DNA of 64,000 nt from Streptacidiphilus sp. PB12-B1b (GCF_014084125.1 NZ_CP048405.1:3968001-4032000); one strand, 5' to 3'; counted from the first letter of the stretch, positions 33,810 to 43,634 are shown. Notes: a model not told the origin generated them from the letters alone. A program made the numbers and translations.

Positions 33810-34223
33810 CTACAGGTCGACGGCGGGGTAGGTCTCGGTGTAGCTCTCGCCTTCGGCACCGTAGTAGGTGCAGGTGCGCGCGGCCAGGTCGACGTCGTAC
33901 CACAGCACGCCCGCGCGCCAGCAGCCCTGGACGAACTCGGGGAACGCGGTCCGCCCGGCCTGGTCGGCGCGCAGCGCCTGGATCAGCGCCTGCTCGTCGA
34001 AGGGCGGCACCTGGGCCATACCGCTGAACAGCGGCTCGCCCTGCACGGCGACCGGCCCTTTGTCGGTCAGGTAGACGAAGGCGTTGGCGGGCACCGCCAT
34101 ACGGCAGCGCCCCACCCCGCCCTGGCGCAGAGCCTCGGCCAGATACGGGAACCCGCCCACCGCAGGCCGCACCGCGGCCCCCCGGTCCAGCGCGGCCTGC
34201 AGGGCGGTAATGGCGGTGCTCAT
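33810..34223 (-). CDS. DUF1398 (YbcV-like) family protein
   Basis: A protein of 137 residues with no signal peptide. The domain is recognisable from GGFPYLAEALRQGGVGRCRMAVPANAFVYLTDKGPVA, FDEQALIQALRADQAGRTAFPEFVQGCWRAGVLWYDVDLAARTCTYYGAEGESYTETYP. The family has no established function. AAAGGGA precedes the ATG at 34223. An operator-like element 47 bp upstream closely matches the one before the MarR gene near 10.1 kb, so this gene is probably in that regulator's control. Confidence 0.8.
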   Translation of the reverse strand: MSTAITALQAALDRGAAVRPAVGGFPYLAEALRQGGVGRCRMAVPANAFVYLTDKGPVAVQGEPLFSGMAQVPPFDEQALIQALRADQAGRTAFPEFVQGCWRAGVLWYDVDLAARTCTYYGAEGESYTETYPAVDL

Positions 34224-34269
34224 GGCGTTCCCTTTCACTCGTCGCCCTGCGGTAGCACCCGCAGAGCCG

Positions 34270-34307
34270 ATGACAACACATTCACACAGCGACATCATGT
34301 TGTCAAT
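34270..34307. promoter_or_regulatory. MarR-type operator upstream of the DUF1398 gene
   Basis: The outer arms are TGACAACA and TGTTGTCA, an inverted repeat. Between them is ACATTCACA, then CGACATC, as in the element at 10121-10154 read on the minus strand. The run ATGACAACAC-R-TTCACA is shared at both sites with one substitution. Confidence 0.6.
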
Positions 34308-34576
34308 CTGGGGGCGACTCGTGCCCGGGCGAGCGGTAGACCTTCCCGCCCCTGCGCAAAGCGCCGCTGGGCGACCCGCTCCGCTCGGGAGCAGGGCGAC
34401 GGGGGCAGGGCCGGGGCCGCATCACCGTCCGCCAGAACCCCGGACACCGTCCCCGTCGGACTCGGTGCAGGCGGCGCACGGGACAAGCCCTGCGGGACGG
34501 CGCCCAAGTGCATGCATTTCACTGAACTTCGTTTGCATATTTACGCAAGAAATCTACATTGACATGGAAGAAAAGT
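34308..34576. other. Intergenic DNA with an AT-rich island
   Basis: No gene is seen. Around 34515-34566 the composition drops sharply in GC, with a TTTGC-n8-GCAAG imperfect dyad and TTGACA at 34559-34564. It could be a remote minus-strand promoter, an antisense plus-strand promoter, or a sugar-regulator site. I see no partner -10. Confidence 0.4.
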
Positions 34577-34604
34577 GCCGCCGGGCGCGGATGCGCCCGG
34601 CGGC
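34577..34604. terminator. Intrinsic terminator of the beta-helix glycosidase gene
   Basis: A perfect 12-bp stem, GCCGCCGGGCGC (34577-34588) with GCGCCCGGCGGC (34593-34604), has a 4-base loop. On the minus strand it is followed by ACTTTTCTTCC, a T-rich tail, 37 bp after the stop codon. Confidence 0.8.
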
Positions 34605-34640
34605 AGTAGTGCGGTGGTGCGGGTGATTGTGGGTTGGTGG

Positions 34641-37600
34641 TCAGGTGTTCCAGACCTGGAATTCGGAGAGCTGGCCGGCGGGCCAGCCGGTGTTGGCGGT
34701 GATGTTGACCCGGAAGTAGCGCTGGGTGGTGGCGGGGAAGGTGATGGTCACGGTGTTGTTGTTGGCGTTGGGGTCGAAGGTGTAGGTGGCGGAGGCGGCC
34801 AGGGTGGTGAAGGTGGTGCCGTCGGTGGAGCCCAGCAGCGACAGGGTCTGGCTGCGGGCGGCCCAGGCGGTGGAGGCGGGGAGTTCCAGGACGACGCGGT
34901 CGGCGCTCCTGGCGGAGCCGAGGTCGACCTGGACCCACTGGGGCAGGGCGTTGTTGGCGCTCTCCCAGTAGGTGCTCTGGTTGCCGTCGGTGACGTTGGC
35001 GCTGACGTAGTTCTGGGTGTTGCTGGACTCGCTGGTGGCCGCGCCGGCGGCCCAGTTGGTGGGCGTGGTGCCGGCGCCGGTGCCGGAAAGGGCCACCGTG
35101 GTGGGGCTGTTGGCGGCGCTGCCGGTGACGGTCAGGGTGCCGGTGCGGGTGCCGGACGCGGTCGGTTCGAAGATGACGCCGACCGTGCAGGAGGCGCCCG
35201 CGGCGATCGAGGTGCCGCAGGTGTTGGTCTGCGAGAAGTCACCGCCGGCGGTGATCGACGTCAGGGTGGCGGTCGCGGTGCCGGAGTTGGTCAAGGTGAC
35301 CGTCTGTGCGCTGCTGGCGCTGTTCAGGGCCTGGGTGGAGAAGGTCAGCGAGGCGGGGTTGGCGGTCAGAGTCGCCGATCCGCTGCCGGAGCCGCCGGCG
35401 GCGGGGAAGACCTCCAAGTCGGAGAGCTGGCCCGCGTTCCAGCCGGTGTTGGCGGTGATGTTCACCCGTACATAGCGGGCTGTGGTGGCGGGCAGGGCGA
35501 TGGTGACGGTGTTGTTGTTGGCGTTGGGGTCGAAGGTGTAGGCGGCGGAGCCGGTGATGGTGGTGAACGTGGTGCCGTCGGTCGAGCCCTGGACCGACAG
35601 GGTCTGGGTGCGTGCGGCCCAGGCGGTGGACGGCGGCAGCTTCAGCACCAGCTTGCCGATGCTGTAGTTCTGGCCCAGGTCGACCTGGGCCCACTGCGGG
35701 AAGGAGCCGTTGGCGCTCTCCCAGTAGGTGGACGGGTCGGCGTCGGTGAGGTTGGCGGCGGTGTAGGGGCTGTTGACGGAGCTGGCCGAGGCCGGGCGTC
35801 CGGCGGCGATGTTGGTGCTGCTGTCGATGCCGGTGCCGCTGAGCGCGACCGTGGTCGGGCTGTTGTTGGCGTTGCTGTTGACGGTCAGCGTGCCGGTGCG
35901 GGCGCCGGACGCGGTGGGCTTGAAGGCCACATTGACCGTGCAGGAGGCGCCGACGGCCAGGGTGGAGCAGGTGTTGCTCTGGGTGAAGTCGCCGCTGACC
36001 GTGACGCCCGAGACGGTGGCGGTGCTGGTGCCGGAGTTGGTCACGGTCACCGCCTGGGCGGCGGTGGTGGAGCCGACCACGGTGCCCGCGAAGGACAGGG
36101 CGCCGGGGGCGGCGGCGAGGACCGGGCCGGGGGCGATGCCGGTACCGGTCAGGGTGACGGTGTTGGTGACCCCGCCGGCGTTCACGGTCAGTGCCCCGGT
36201 ACGCGCGCCCGACGCGGTGGGCTTGAAGACCACGCTGACCGTGCACGATCCGGCCGCGGGGATCGCGGTACCGCAGGTGTTGGTCTGCGCGAAGTCACCG
36301 CTGGTGGTGATCGAGGAGACCGGCGCGGAGGCGGCGGTCGGGTTGCTGACCGTCACGCTCTGCGCGGAGCTGGTCGCGCCGGTGGCCAGCGAGCCGAAGT
36401 CCAGCGCACTGGGGGCCGTGGTCACCCCCGTTGCCGGGTAGGGCGGGTAGACCGGCGCCGGCCACGGTCCGCACAACGGCGTGCCGCTGATGCCGGAGTT
36501 GCCGCCGCCGTCGGTGACGGTGAAGTTCCCGCCCTCGCAGTTGTAGACCGGCGAGGAGGCGCCCACCCCGGTCGCGGTGACATTGGTGAAGCTGGCCGCG
36601 CCGCCGGTCTGCTCCTGCAGCGCGAACGTGCCGGTGCCGGCGATGGTCACGTTGTTCAGCGCCACCCCGCTGACCGTGCCCTCCACCCACTGCACTGCCT
36701 CGAACGGGCTCTGCTCGATCAGGTCGCCGGTCACGTTGATCGGACCGGTGACCGCGCCCTGGCTGCCGTCGAACCACAGCGCGCCGACGCCGAACTGCCA
36801 GTTCGGGTCCAGGTCCCCGTCGCGGATCATCGTGTTGTTCGAGATCGTGGTGGTGCCCAGCGGGGTCGAGGTGAAGCGCTGCGCCGCGGTGATCCCGCCG
36901 CCCTGGGTGATGCCGGTGTCCTCGACCAGGTTGCCGGTGACGGTGTTGTCGTGGCCGCCGTAGATCGCAATGCCGTTGGCGAGCATCTGCAGCTGCACGG
37001 TGTTGTTCGAGATCGTGTCGTTCGCGTCCGCGCCCAGGCTGGAGTCGGCCCAGGTGGCGATGCCGTCGTCGCCGGTGTTACGGATGTCGCTGTCGGTGAC
37101 GGTCGAATTGGTCACCCCGCCATGGAAGTTGATGCCGTCGGCGGTGGTGTCGCGGATCCGCATGCCGGTGAACGTCAGGCCGGTCATCGGCCCGTCCATC
37201 CACGCCCCCACCTTCAGGTGGTCGATCCAGATGTCGGACACCGTCGAGTTGCTCATCGCCCCGCCGATGCCGTTGACCTGCGCGCTGTCGTCCCGCTCCT
37301 GCACGTTGCCGAAGATGGCGAAGTTGGCCAGGTGCACATTGGTGCTCGCCGCAAGGGAGTTGGTCGGCGCCCCGTTGCCGTAGAAGCCGGGAGCCGCACC
37401 GGTCACCGTGGAGTACCACATGCCCGCACCCTCAACCGTCACGTCGTTGACCACGATATGGCCCGGGACGTCGTAGGTGCCCTGCGGGATCCACACCGTG
37501 CCGCCCGGACCCGCCGCTGCGATCGCCGCGTTGAACGCCCCGGTCGCGTCCGCCGCGCCGGTGGCGTCCGCACCCTCGCTGGTCACCGACACCGAACCGG

Positions 37601-38236
37601 CCGGCTGCGCCAGCGGGGCTGCGACCTGCTCGAAGTCCGCGAAGTCGATGGTGTAGGAGGCTGCGGTGTCCTCCGAGTCGACCTGCAGCCGAAACACCGT
37701 CCCGGCCGGATAGGTGGTCGGGAACAGCCGGTGCACCTCGTCGAAGAAGTGGTGCGCGTTGCCCGACCCCGGGGTGTTCACGAACGGATAGCTGCCGTAG
37801 TACCAGCTGTACGCGTTGGTCAGCGTGAAGTCACTCTGCTTGACGCCGCCCACGTACAGCGACAGCGGCGCGCTGTACACCGACCCGTCCGCGCTGTCCG
37901 GGATGCTGTAGCGGAAGTCGATGGAGTTGGTGGCCACCGGCGTGGTGAAACTGACGTACTGTCCCGTGCCCTGCAGCGTCACCGCCTTACGGCCTGACGC
38001 CTCGTCAGCCAGCTGACCCTGGGTGTAACTGGGGCCGATCACCGTCCCGTTGGTCACCGACCCCTCCGCCTGCACCTCCGCATACGGCAGGCTCGCCCCG
38101 CTGCCGCCATGCGCAACGGCCGGCGCGGCGGCGGCGGCCCACACAGGCGCCGACACCCCCACGCGCCCGCAACCGCCAGCAGCACGGCGACGACCACCGC
38201 CAGCGCTCGTCTCAAACCCTTCACGGACTGCAACAC
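34641..38236 (-). CDS. Large secreted beta-helix glycosidase, probably GH87 alpha-1,3-glucanase/mycodextranase, frameshifted in the signal peptide
   Basis: About 1,198 residues. GTG 38236 (AAAGGAG 6 bases upstream) opens a signal peptide, SVKGLRRALAVVVAVLLAVAGAWG. The mature frame (VSAPVWAAAAAPAVAHGGSGAS...) is one base off, and one extra G in the GGGGG run near 38153-38158 joins them. Domains follow in order: a carbohydrate-binding sandwich; a right-handed beta-helix with GINFHGG and DIRNTGDDGIATWAD (acidic cluster like GH87 catalytic residues); two choice-of-anchor-D/ASH repeats (GDFAQTNTCG, GDFTQSNTCS); an F5/8C domain; a third ASH; and a second F5/8C domain. It probably degrades fungal alpha-glucan. 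A strong terminator follows. Confidence 0.8.
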
Positions 38237-39042
38237 CTGACGCTCCTTTGAGGACACGGATGAACCGGACACACACCATCGACAGCCCCCGCCAAAGCGC
38301 ATGGACGCGAGGAGCAGCGCACACACACCCCGTACAGCAGCACCGACACCACCGAGCACCGCCCCGAACCACGCACTCGGCCCGGCACAGCACCCGTCGG
38401 CCATCGATGAACCACACTCGGCGACTCGAAACAGGCAGGGACATCAACGGACAAGCGACGACGCAAGGGGGACCGTAACCTCTTTAACATCTGCGCGCAA
38501 TATCTCTACACCTTGCTGTGGAATACCGACTTTTGACTGCAAGATCGAATGAACTGGCTCTGAGGACGGCCTTCCCAGGTGAGGCCCCCAAGAGCGGACC
38601 CACCAGTTCCACCAACCCGGCGGGAGCAGCAACACGCGGCAAGAGCCGCGGGCGACCCCAGGGCAATGGGAGCACTGGGGCGCGGAGCGGCCGAGGAGTG
38701 GAGCACGAGCCACAGAGGGGCACCGGAAGCCTCGGGCCCCAGTGCAACGGAGCCGCCAGGACGCGAAAACCGGGAGCCACAGGGCCGAGGGAGCCTGGGA
38801 TCCCGGGAGCGCAGCGGCAACCGCCAAGGCACGAGCCGCAGGGCTTGCGGGAGACGCAGGGACGGCGGGATCGTCAGGCCGCGAAAGTGGCGGAGCCACG
38901 AGGGGATTGGCACCTCGGGCCTTCGGGCGGGGAGGCTACCGGGCGCCGGTACCGAGGGAGTGGCGGAGGCAGACGCCGGAGGCGACCTGAACTGCGGGCC
39001 GCGAGGGCAACGTGCAACGGACAGCCCGGGGGCGGCGAGGTG
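38237..39042. other. Gene-free stretch with strong purine skew
   Basis: The left 60 bp must hold the glycosidase promoter. From about 38570 to 38990 the plus strand is unusually rich in G and A (GGGAGC, GAGCCGCAGGG, GGGACGG words), and poor in T. Frames on either strand give no recognisable product. It may be an untranslated or structured RNA region, or simply relaxed DNA. Confidence 0.4.
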
Positions 39043-39576
39043 TCAGGTGTCGATGATCAGGTCGGCGCGATCACGGGTGCCATCGGCGCGGAAGAACGCG
39101 TCCTCCTGCGCCTGCCAGCGTTGCCACAAGGCACGGTGGCTCTCGCCGTCACGCTGAAGCCCACGCCGCAGCCGGGTGGCCGCTGGGGCCTCGACCCAGA
39201 CGGCGCAGGCCACGCGGCCCACGGTTCGGGCCCGGGTACAGGTGACACCCTCGACAACGATCAGCGGCGCATGGGCCGTGGTCTTCCAACCCTTCAAGGA
39301 TCGGCCGAATTCGTCACCCTCCCAATCCCGTACCTGGTAACGAGCATCGCGCCCGGCCAGCAGCGGATCCAGGACCTGCCGCTCGAACCGTGGCCACCAG
39401 CCGTGGAGATCGTCCCAGGAAACAAAGTCATCGATCTGAACAAGGCCCGCACCCAGCGCCCGGCACAACCCGGCAGCCAGAGTGGTCTTCCCCGATCCGC
39501 TGGGACCGTCGATACCCACGATCCGGACACCACCAACCGGCTCAGCACACCGGACCGCCCGCACCAAGCTCTCCAT
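39043..39576 (-). CDS. Uridine kinase-like P-loop kinase
   Basis: A protein of 177 residues. The Walker A motif is GIDGPSGSGKTTLAAGLCRALG (residues 21-42), with VQIDDFVSWDDLHGWW as the nucleoside-binding Asp-Asp motif and PLIVVEGVTCT as Walker B-like. Family members phosphorylate nucleosides or related alcohols, though the substrate is not certain. ATG 39576 has GGGAGG 5 bases upstream; a longer frame upstream is unconserved. Confidence 0.85.
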   Translation of the reverse strand: MESLVRAVRCAEPVGGVRIVGIDGPSGSGKTTLAAGLCRALGAGLVQIDDFVSWDDLHGWWPRFERQVLDPLLAGRDARYQVRDWEGDEFGRSLKGWKTTAHAPLIVVEGVTCTRARTVGRVACAVWVEAPAATRLRRGLQRDGESHRALWQRWQAQEDAFFRADGTRDRADLIIDT

Positions 39577-39917
39577 CACAGCCTCCCTCACCCCCGTACC
39601 CAGGTCTGTGCCGGCGCCTGCGACCACAGCCAAGTCTGCGACCGGCGCGTGTCCCGTCCCGCGCCCGGCAAGCACACCACAGGCGACAGCGACCGGCCGA
39701 GCCTCCACGACAGCCACGACCCCGTCCGAAGCGGACACCCGCAAATGGGACACGACCGCTCCTTGTTCCAGTCCTCCGCACCCACCCGTCGACCCACGGC
39801 CGGCCACCGCGCATGACGGGTCACCCGGCAGGACGTACCACCACGCAGGACCGACTGACAGGCAGGGGCACCAGGCAGGGTGGCCGCCAAGCGCGGTCGG
39901 CCGTCGAACGGGAGTTG

Positions 39918-40373
39918 TCAGGCGGGGTCGGTGAAGGGGCCCTGGTCGATGAAGCGGCGCAGGCTGCGGGCGAACGCCTGCGCCTCGCCCGGGGGCCAGC
40001 CGCCCAGGGAGGCGTCGATGCGCGCGGCCAGACGCGCGCGCATGACCTCTACCGTGCGCGCGCCCTCCTCGGTGAGGGTGAGCAGGACCGACCGCCGGTC
40101 GGCCGGGTCGGGCTCGCGGCGCACCAGCCCGGCCTCCTCCAGACGGGTGGCACGCCGACTGACGCCGGAGCGGTCCAGGCCCACCTCGGTGGCCAGATCG
40201 GCCGCGCTGTACGGCCCGGTCCTGGCCAGCGCACTGAGCACCGGATAGGTGACCTCGTCCACCGCTGCGCCCAGCCCCTGGGTCAACCCCCGGTACAGAC
40301 CCGCACGCGTGCCTCGTTTGAGCAGGTCACCGAGGGCTTCGGCAACCTCGCGTCCCGTTTCGTCGTTGTCCAC
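39918..40373 (-). CDS. MarR-family transcriptional regulator
   Basis: A regulator of 151 residues. The winged HTH reads VDEVTYPVLSALARTGPYSAADLATEVGLDRSGVSRRATRLEEAGLVRREPDPADRRSVLLTLTEEG, with the DxR wing motif intact. GTG at 40373 is 7 bases after TAGTGT (40381-40386 on the minus strand) and lacks a ribosome binding site, which suggests a leaderless mRNA; an earlier GTG at 40382 is less likely. No obvious target gene is divergent; the TmrB-like gene is 345 bp away. Confidence 0.87.
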   Translation of the reverse strand: MDNDETGREVAEALGDLLKRGTRAGLYRGLTQGLGAAVDEVTYPVLSALARTGPYSAADLATEVGLDRSGVSRRATRLEEAGLVRREPDPADRRSVLLTLTEEGARTVEVMRARLAARIDASLGGWPPGEAQAFARSLRRFIDQGPFTDPA

Positions 40374-40703
40374 ATCCCCCACACTACCGTGCGCGGCGCA
40401 CGCGGTGGCGCACCCGCCAGCCAGATGCACACGCTAACCGTGCGGGGGCACCTGAGCCCTGTAACCAACGAGGCCCGGCCGCCCAGTCGACAACCCAAGG
40501 CCGGAGCATGAGCGCCCTCGTCGAACCAGAAAAAGCTCGGCCCGGCCGAGCCGTCCCCGTCCGGCTCCGATCCCGGGCCCCAACCGGGTCTCCGTGGCCC
40601 CCTCCGGCCCGGGTCTCGGCCTGCCCTGGGCGCGGTCGGGACGCCTGGTCTCGGTAGCTGAGGGCGGCGCCGAAGCCGTATGGGATTTATGCCCCGGACA
40701 CGC
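40374..40703. other. Divergent intergenic stretch
   Basis: About 330 bp between the MarR gene and the TmrB-like gene, which are transcribed apart. It contains the leaderless promoters of both at its ends. I see no further gene and no long dyad. Confidence 0.45.
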
Positions 40704-40717
40704 TAGCGTGAGATCCC

Positions 40718-41278
40718 GTGATCGTATGGCTCAACGGCACCCATGGTGCGGGCAAGACGACGACCAGTGCACTCGTGCAACAACTGCTCCCGGATTCGGG
40801 GGTGTTCGATGCCGAGAAGGTCGGCGAGACACTCATGGACATCACGCCGGGGCTGCCCGCGACGGACAACTTCCAGCACTGGCCGCCGTGGCGGCCACTG
40901 GTAGTCGAGACCGCCCGCCGCGTACTCGATTACACCGGCGGCACTCTAGTGGTGCCCATGACTGTCCTGGTCGAGCAGTACTGGCGCGAGATCAGCACGG
41001 GCCTCGCCCACTATGCCATTCCGGTGAGGCACTTCGTCCTCCACGCTGACCAGGAAACCCTCCGCGGGCGCATCGAGAGCGACTCCCCCGCCGGAACCTG
41101 GGGGTTCCGTCTCACATACCTTGAGCCCTACGCCGAGGCAGCCCGCACATGGCTGCACAGCGAGGCCGAGGTCATCGACACCACGCACCTCACACCCACC
41201 CAAGCCGCCCTGCAGATTGCGGAGGCCGTGCGGAGCGAGGTCACCGACACCAGCGAGCACATCCGCCAAGGCAACTGA
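40718..41278 (+). CDS. TmrB-like P-loop ATP-binding protein
   Basis: A protein of 186 residues starting MIVWLNGTHGAGKTTTSALVQQLLPDSGVFDAEKVGETL, with the P-loop at residues 7-15. DFQ-like DNFQHWPPWRPLVVETARRVL and VLHADQETLRGRIESD complete the pattern of Bacillus TmrB, an ATP-binding protein linked to tunicamycin resistance, and related kinases. The role here is unknown. GTG 40718 is 8 bases after TAGCGT (40704-40709), with no Shine-Dalgarno sequence, so the mRNA is probably leaderless. Confidence 0.83.
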   Translation: MIVWLNGTHGAGKTTTSALVQQLLPDSGVFDAEKVGETLMDITPGLPATDNFQHWPPWRPLVVETARRVLDYTGGTLVVPMTVLVEQYWREISTGLAHYAIPVRHFVLHADQETLRGRIESDSPAGTWGFRLTYLEPYAEAARTWLHSEAEVIDTTHLTPTQAALQIAEAVRSEVTDTSEHIRQGN

Positions 41279-41458
41279 TCAGTCACGGTCGCCGACGCAA
41301 GCGCTTGTGCACGAACTCTGGGCCAGTACGGACGCGGATGTTCTGGACATCAGCCTGCCGGGGCACTGCCCGGAGCGGGTTGCGTTGTTGTCCGCCGTCG
41401 GAGTGGATGCGGAGGTGTCTTGCACCCAATCCCACCCGCGTTGCGGACATGGTGAATC

Positions 41459-42673
41459 ATGACCCGTAAACGAACTGCCCTGCTGTGTGCCAGTGCCCTC
41501 CTGCTCTCCTCCGCGCCGCTCCTCATGGGCACCGCGTCTCCTGCCGATGGCACCGCGCGGCGCGGACCGTACTGTGCCCCTTCCCCCGCCCCGACCGGCG
41601 GCCGGGCCCGTGCCATCCTCGACGTCATCGAGCGGGACGAGCACGACCTGAAGCTCCGGGCGGTCGTGGGCCGGGTGACCGAACACGGCCGGGACGTGTG
41701 GACGGGCGCGGTCGGGTCCTCGATGACCGATGTGCCGGCCCGCCCTGATATGCGCTTCCGCGCGGGCTCAGTGGCGATCGCGTTCATGGGCACGATCCTG
41801 CTCCAACTGGTGGACGAGAAGCGGGTCCACCTGGACGACCGCCTCTCACGCTGGCTTCCCCAGGTGCCCCACGCGAACGAGATCACGCTGCGGATGCTCG
41901 CCGACACCACCTCCGGCTTCCACGACTACGTCACCAATCCCGCCTTCCTGAAGGAGTTGGAGGCGCATCCGTTCAAGCACTGGACACCCCGTGAGATCCT
42001 CTCCTTCGCCGACCTGCACGATCTGCTCTACAAGCCCGGTACGAACTTCAGCTACTCCCACGCCAACTTCCTGCTGCTGGGAGAGGCGTTGGAGCACATC
42101 ACGCACACTCGGCTGGACCGGCTGCTGGAGCAGCGCATCTATCGACCCCTCGGCCTGCACGCCACGTCGAACAGCTACACCCCCGCCATGCCGCCGCCGG
42201 TCCTGCACGCCTTCACTTCCGAGCGGGGCAGGTACGAGGAGTCGACGTTCTGGAACCCGTCCTGGACGACGGCCGCGGGCGCGGTCATCAACATGAACAT
42301 CTGCGACCTTGCCCGCGCGGGCGCCGGTATCGGTTCAGGGCAGACCATCAGCCGCAAGGGCTACCAGACCCTGCTCGATCCCGGCACGATCGGGCTGGGC
42401 ACGCCGACGAAGAAATGCCCGCCGAACGTCTGTCTGCCGCAGACCAGGGCGGTCCACTACGGGATGTCCGTGCTGGTGGTGAACGGCTGGATCGTGCAGA
42501 ACCCGTCCTTCTCCGGCTACGCCGCGATCATGGCCTATCTGCCGTCCAAGGACCTGTCGATCGCCCTGTCCGTGACCTACTCGCCCACCACGGACCAGAA
42601 CAGCCAGAACCTCGGGAACAGCATCGCCAAGGACCTCTCCCACTTGTTGGTGCCGAACCAGCCGTTGGCCTGA
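41459..42673 (+). CDS. Secreted serine-hydrolase (beta-lactamase/D-peptidase fold) lacking the catalytic Lys
   Basis: A protein of 404 residues. A signal peptide (RKRTALLCASALLLSSAPLLMGTASPA) is followed by a class C beta-lactamase-like domain. The motif that should be S-x-x-K reads Ser104-Val-Ala-Ile107 (FRAGSVAIAF); family members have GSVTK. The second motif is Tyr199-Ser-His (KPGTNFSYSHANFLLLGEALE) where YSN is usual. The third motif is HYGMSV. Overall length and fold match D-aminopeptidase/esterase relatives. Without Lys the Ser is unlikely to be activated, so this may be a binding or decoy protein. The start at 41459 has no clear ribosome binding site. Confidence 0.82.
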   Translation: MTRKRTALLCASALLLSSAPLLMGTASPADGTARRGPYCAPSPAPTGGRARAILDVIERDEHDLKLRAVVGRVTEHGRDVWTGAVGSSMTDVPARPDMRFRAGSVAIAFMGTILLQLVDEKRVHLDDRLSRWLPQVPHANEITLRMLADTTSGFHDYVTNPAFLKELEAHPFKHWTPREILSFADLHDLLYKPGTNFSYSHANFLLLGEALEHITHTRLDRLLEQRIYRPLGLHATSNSYTPAMPPPVLHAFTSERGRYEESTFWNPSWTTAAGAVINMNICDLARAGAGIGSGQTISRKGYQTLLDPGTIGLGTPTKKCPPNVCLPQTRAVHYGMSVLVVNGWIVQNPSFSGYAAIMAYLPSKDLSIALSVTYSPTTDQNSQNLGNSIAKDLSHLLVPNQPLA

Positions 42674-42763
42674 GCCCCGCTCGGCAGCGAGCCCCGCTCG
42701 CGCGGCGCTGTTCGGCGGTGTTCGGCGGTGTTCGGCGATGTCCGCAACCGGGTCGTGAGGTCG

Positions 42764-43510
42764 CTATTCCGCCTCTTGGTCCCGGGGCGGCAGTGCGGTG
42801 GTCGCAGGCAGTCCGATGTGGTCGCGTAGTTCGCGCCTGCCCAGATCCGTGAGGGTGAGGGCACGGGTGGTTCCGATCCGGGTCAGCCATCCCGCGGCCA
42901 GGGCGTGCCCGCAGATGGCGGCGCCGACGGCCCCGCCCAGGTGCGGGCGCCGTTCGGTCCAGTCCAGGCAGGCGCGTACCAGCGGTCTGCGAGAGGCAGA
43001 GGCGTCGGGCAGTACGATGCCCAGGCCGTTGACCCAGGCAGCCCCCTTGGCGGTGAGCGACGGATCGGTTCCCCAGTCCAGCAGGCCGTGATCGGCCATC
43101 GCGTCGGTGACGGCCAGGCCCAGTTCCCCGGCCAGGTGGTCGTAGCACAGGCGGGCGCGGGCCAGGGCCCGCTGTCGCCCTGAGCCCGACAGCGAACGCG
43201 GTCTGGGTGCGTGCTGCGGCGCGAGCGCGGCGAGGCTCTCGATCAGGGCCATCACGCGCGGATCAGCCAGCCGCAGGTAACGGTGGCGTCCGTGCCGCTC
43301 CTCGACGAGGAGTCCGCCGCGTACGAGCACGTTCAGGTGCTCGGTCGCGGACGAGGCCGCGACACCGGCACGGCGGGCCAGTTCCGTGGCCGTCCAGGCC
43401 CGGCCGTCCAGCAGCGCGAGGCAGAATTCCGCCCGGGTGCCGTCGGCCAGCAGCCTGGCCACGGCCGCCAGGTCCAGGCCGACGTCCCGGCCCTCGCGCT
43501 GATTGTCCAT
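42764..43510 (-). CDS. ArsR-family transcriptional regulator
   Basis: A regulator of 248 residues. The N-terminal winged HTH is LDLAAVARLLADGTRAEFCLALLDGRAWTATELARRAGVAASSATEHLNVLVRGGLLVEERHGRHRYLRLADP. The C-terminal half (DHLAGELGLAVTDAMADHGLL...) is the extension found in larger actinobacterial ArsR proteins. The metal-binding Cys motif of classic ArsR is absent, so it probably senses an organic ligand. It is divergent from a GNAT gene 125 bp away. Near its stop are short TTCGGCGGTG repeats (42712-42738). Confidence 0.88.
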   Translation of the reverse strand: MDNQREGRDVGLDLAAVARLLADGTRAEFCLALLDGRAWTATELARRAGVAASSATEHLNVLVRGGLLVEERHGRHRYLRLADPRVMALIESLAALAPQHAPRPRSLSGSGRQRALARARLCYDHLAGELGLAVTDAMADHGLLDWGTDPSLTAKGAAWVNGLGIVLPDASASRRPLVRACLDWTERRPHLGGAVGAAICGHALAAGWLTRIGTTRALTLTDLGRRELRDHIGLPATTALPPRDQEAE

Positions 43511-43634
43511 GTCTCCGATTGTCGTCGATCTCGGTTCGGGCTCGACCGAAGCGTCCGCGCCCTAACGTGCCGTACCGACAGAGACCGCCGCGCCTTCCGT
43601 CGGCGCCCCTTCCGCCAACCGCCCTGGGAACCTC

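Noticed and set aside
34575-37997. Plus-strand open frame of 1,140 codons, Gly/Val-rich
   Set aside because: Antisense of the secreted beta-helix glycosidase; its apparent repeats mirror the ASH and F5/8C modules.
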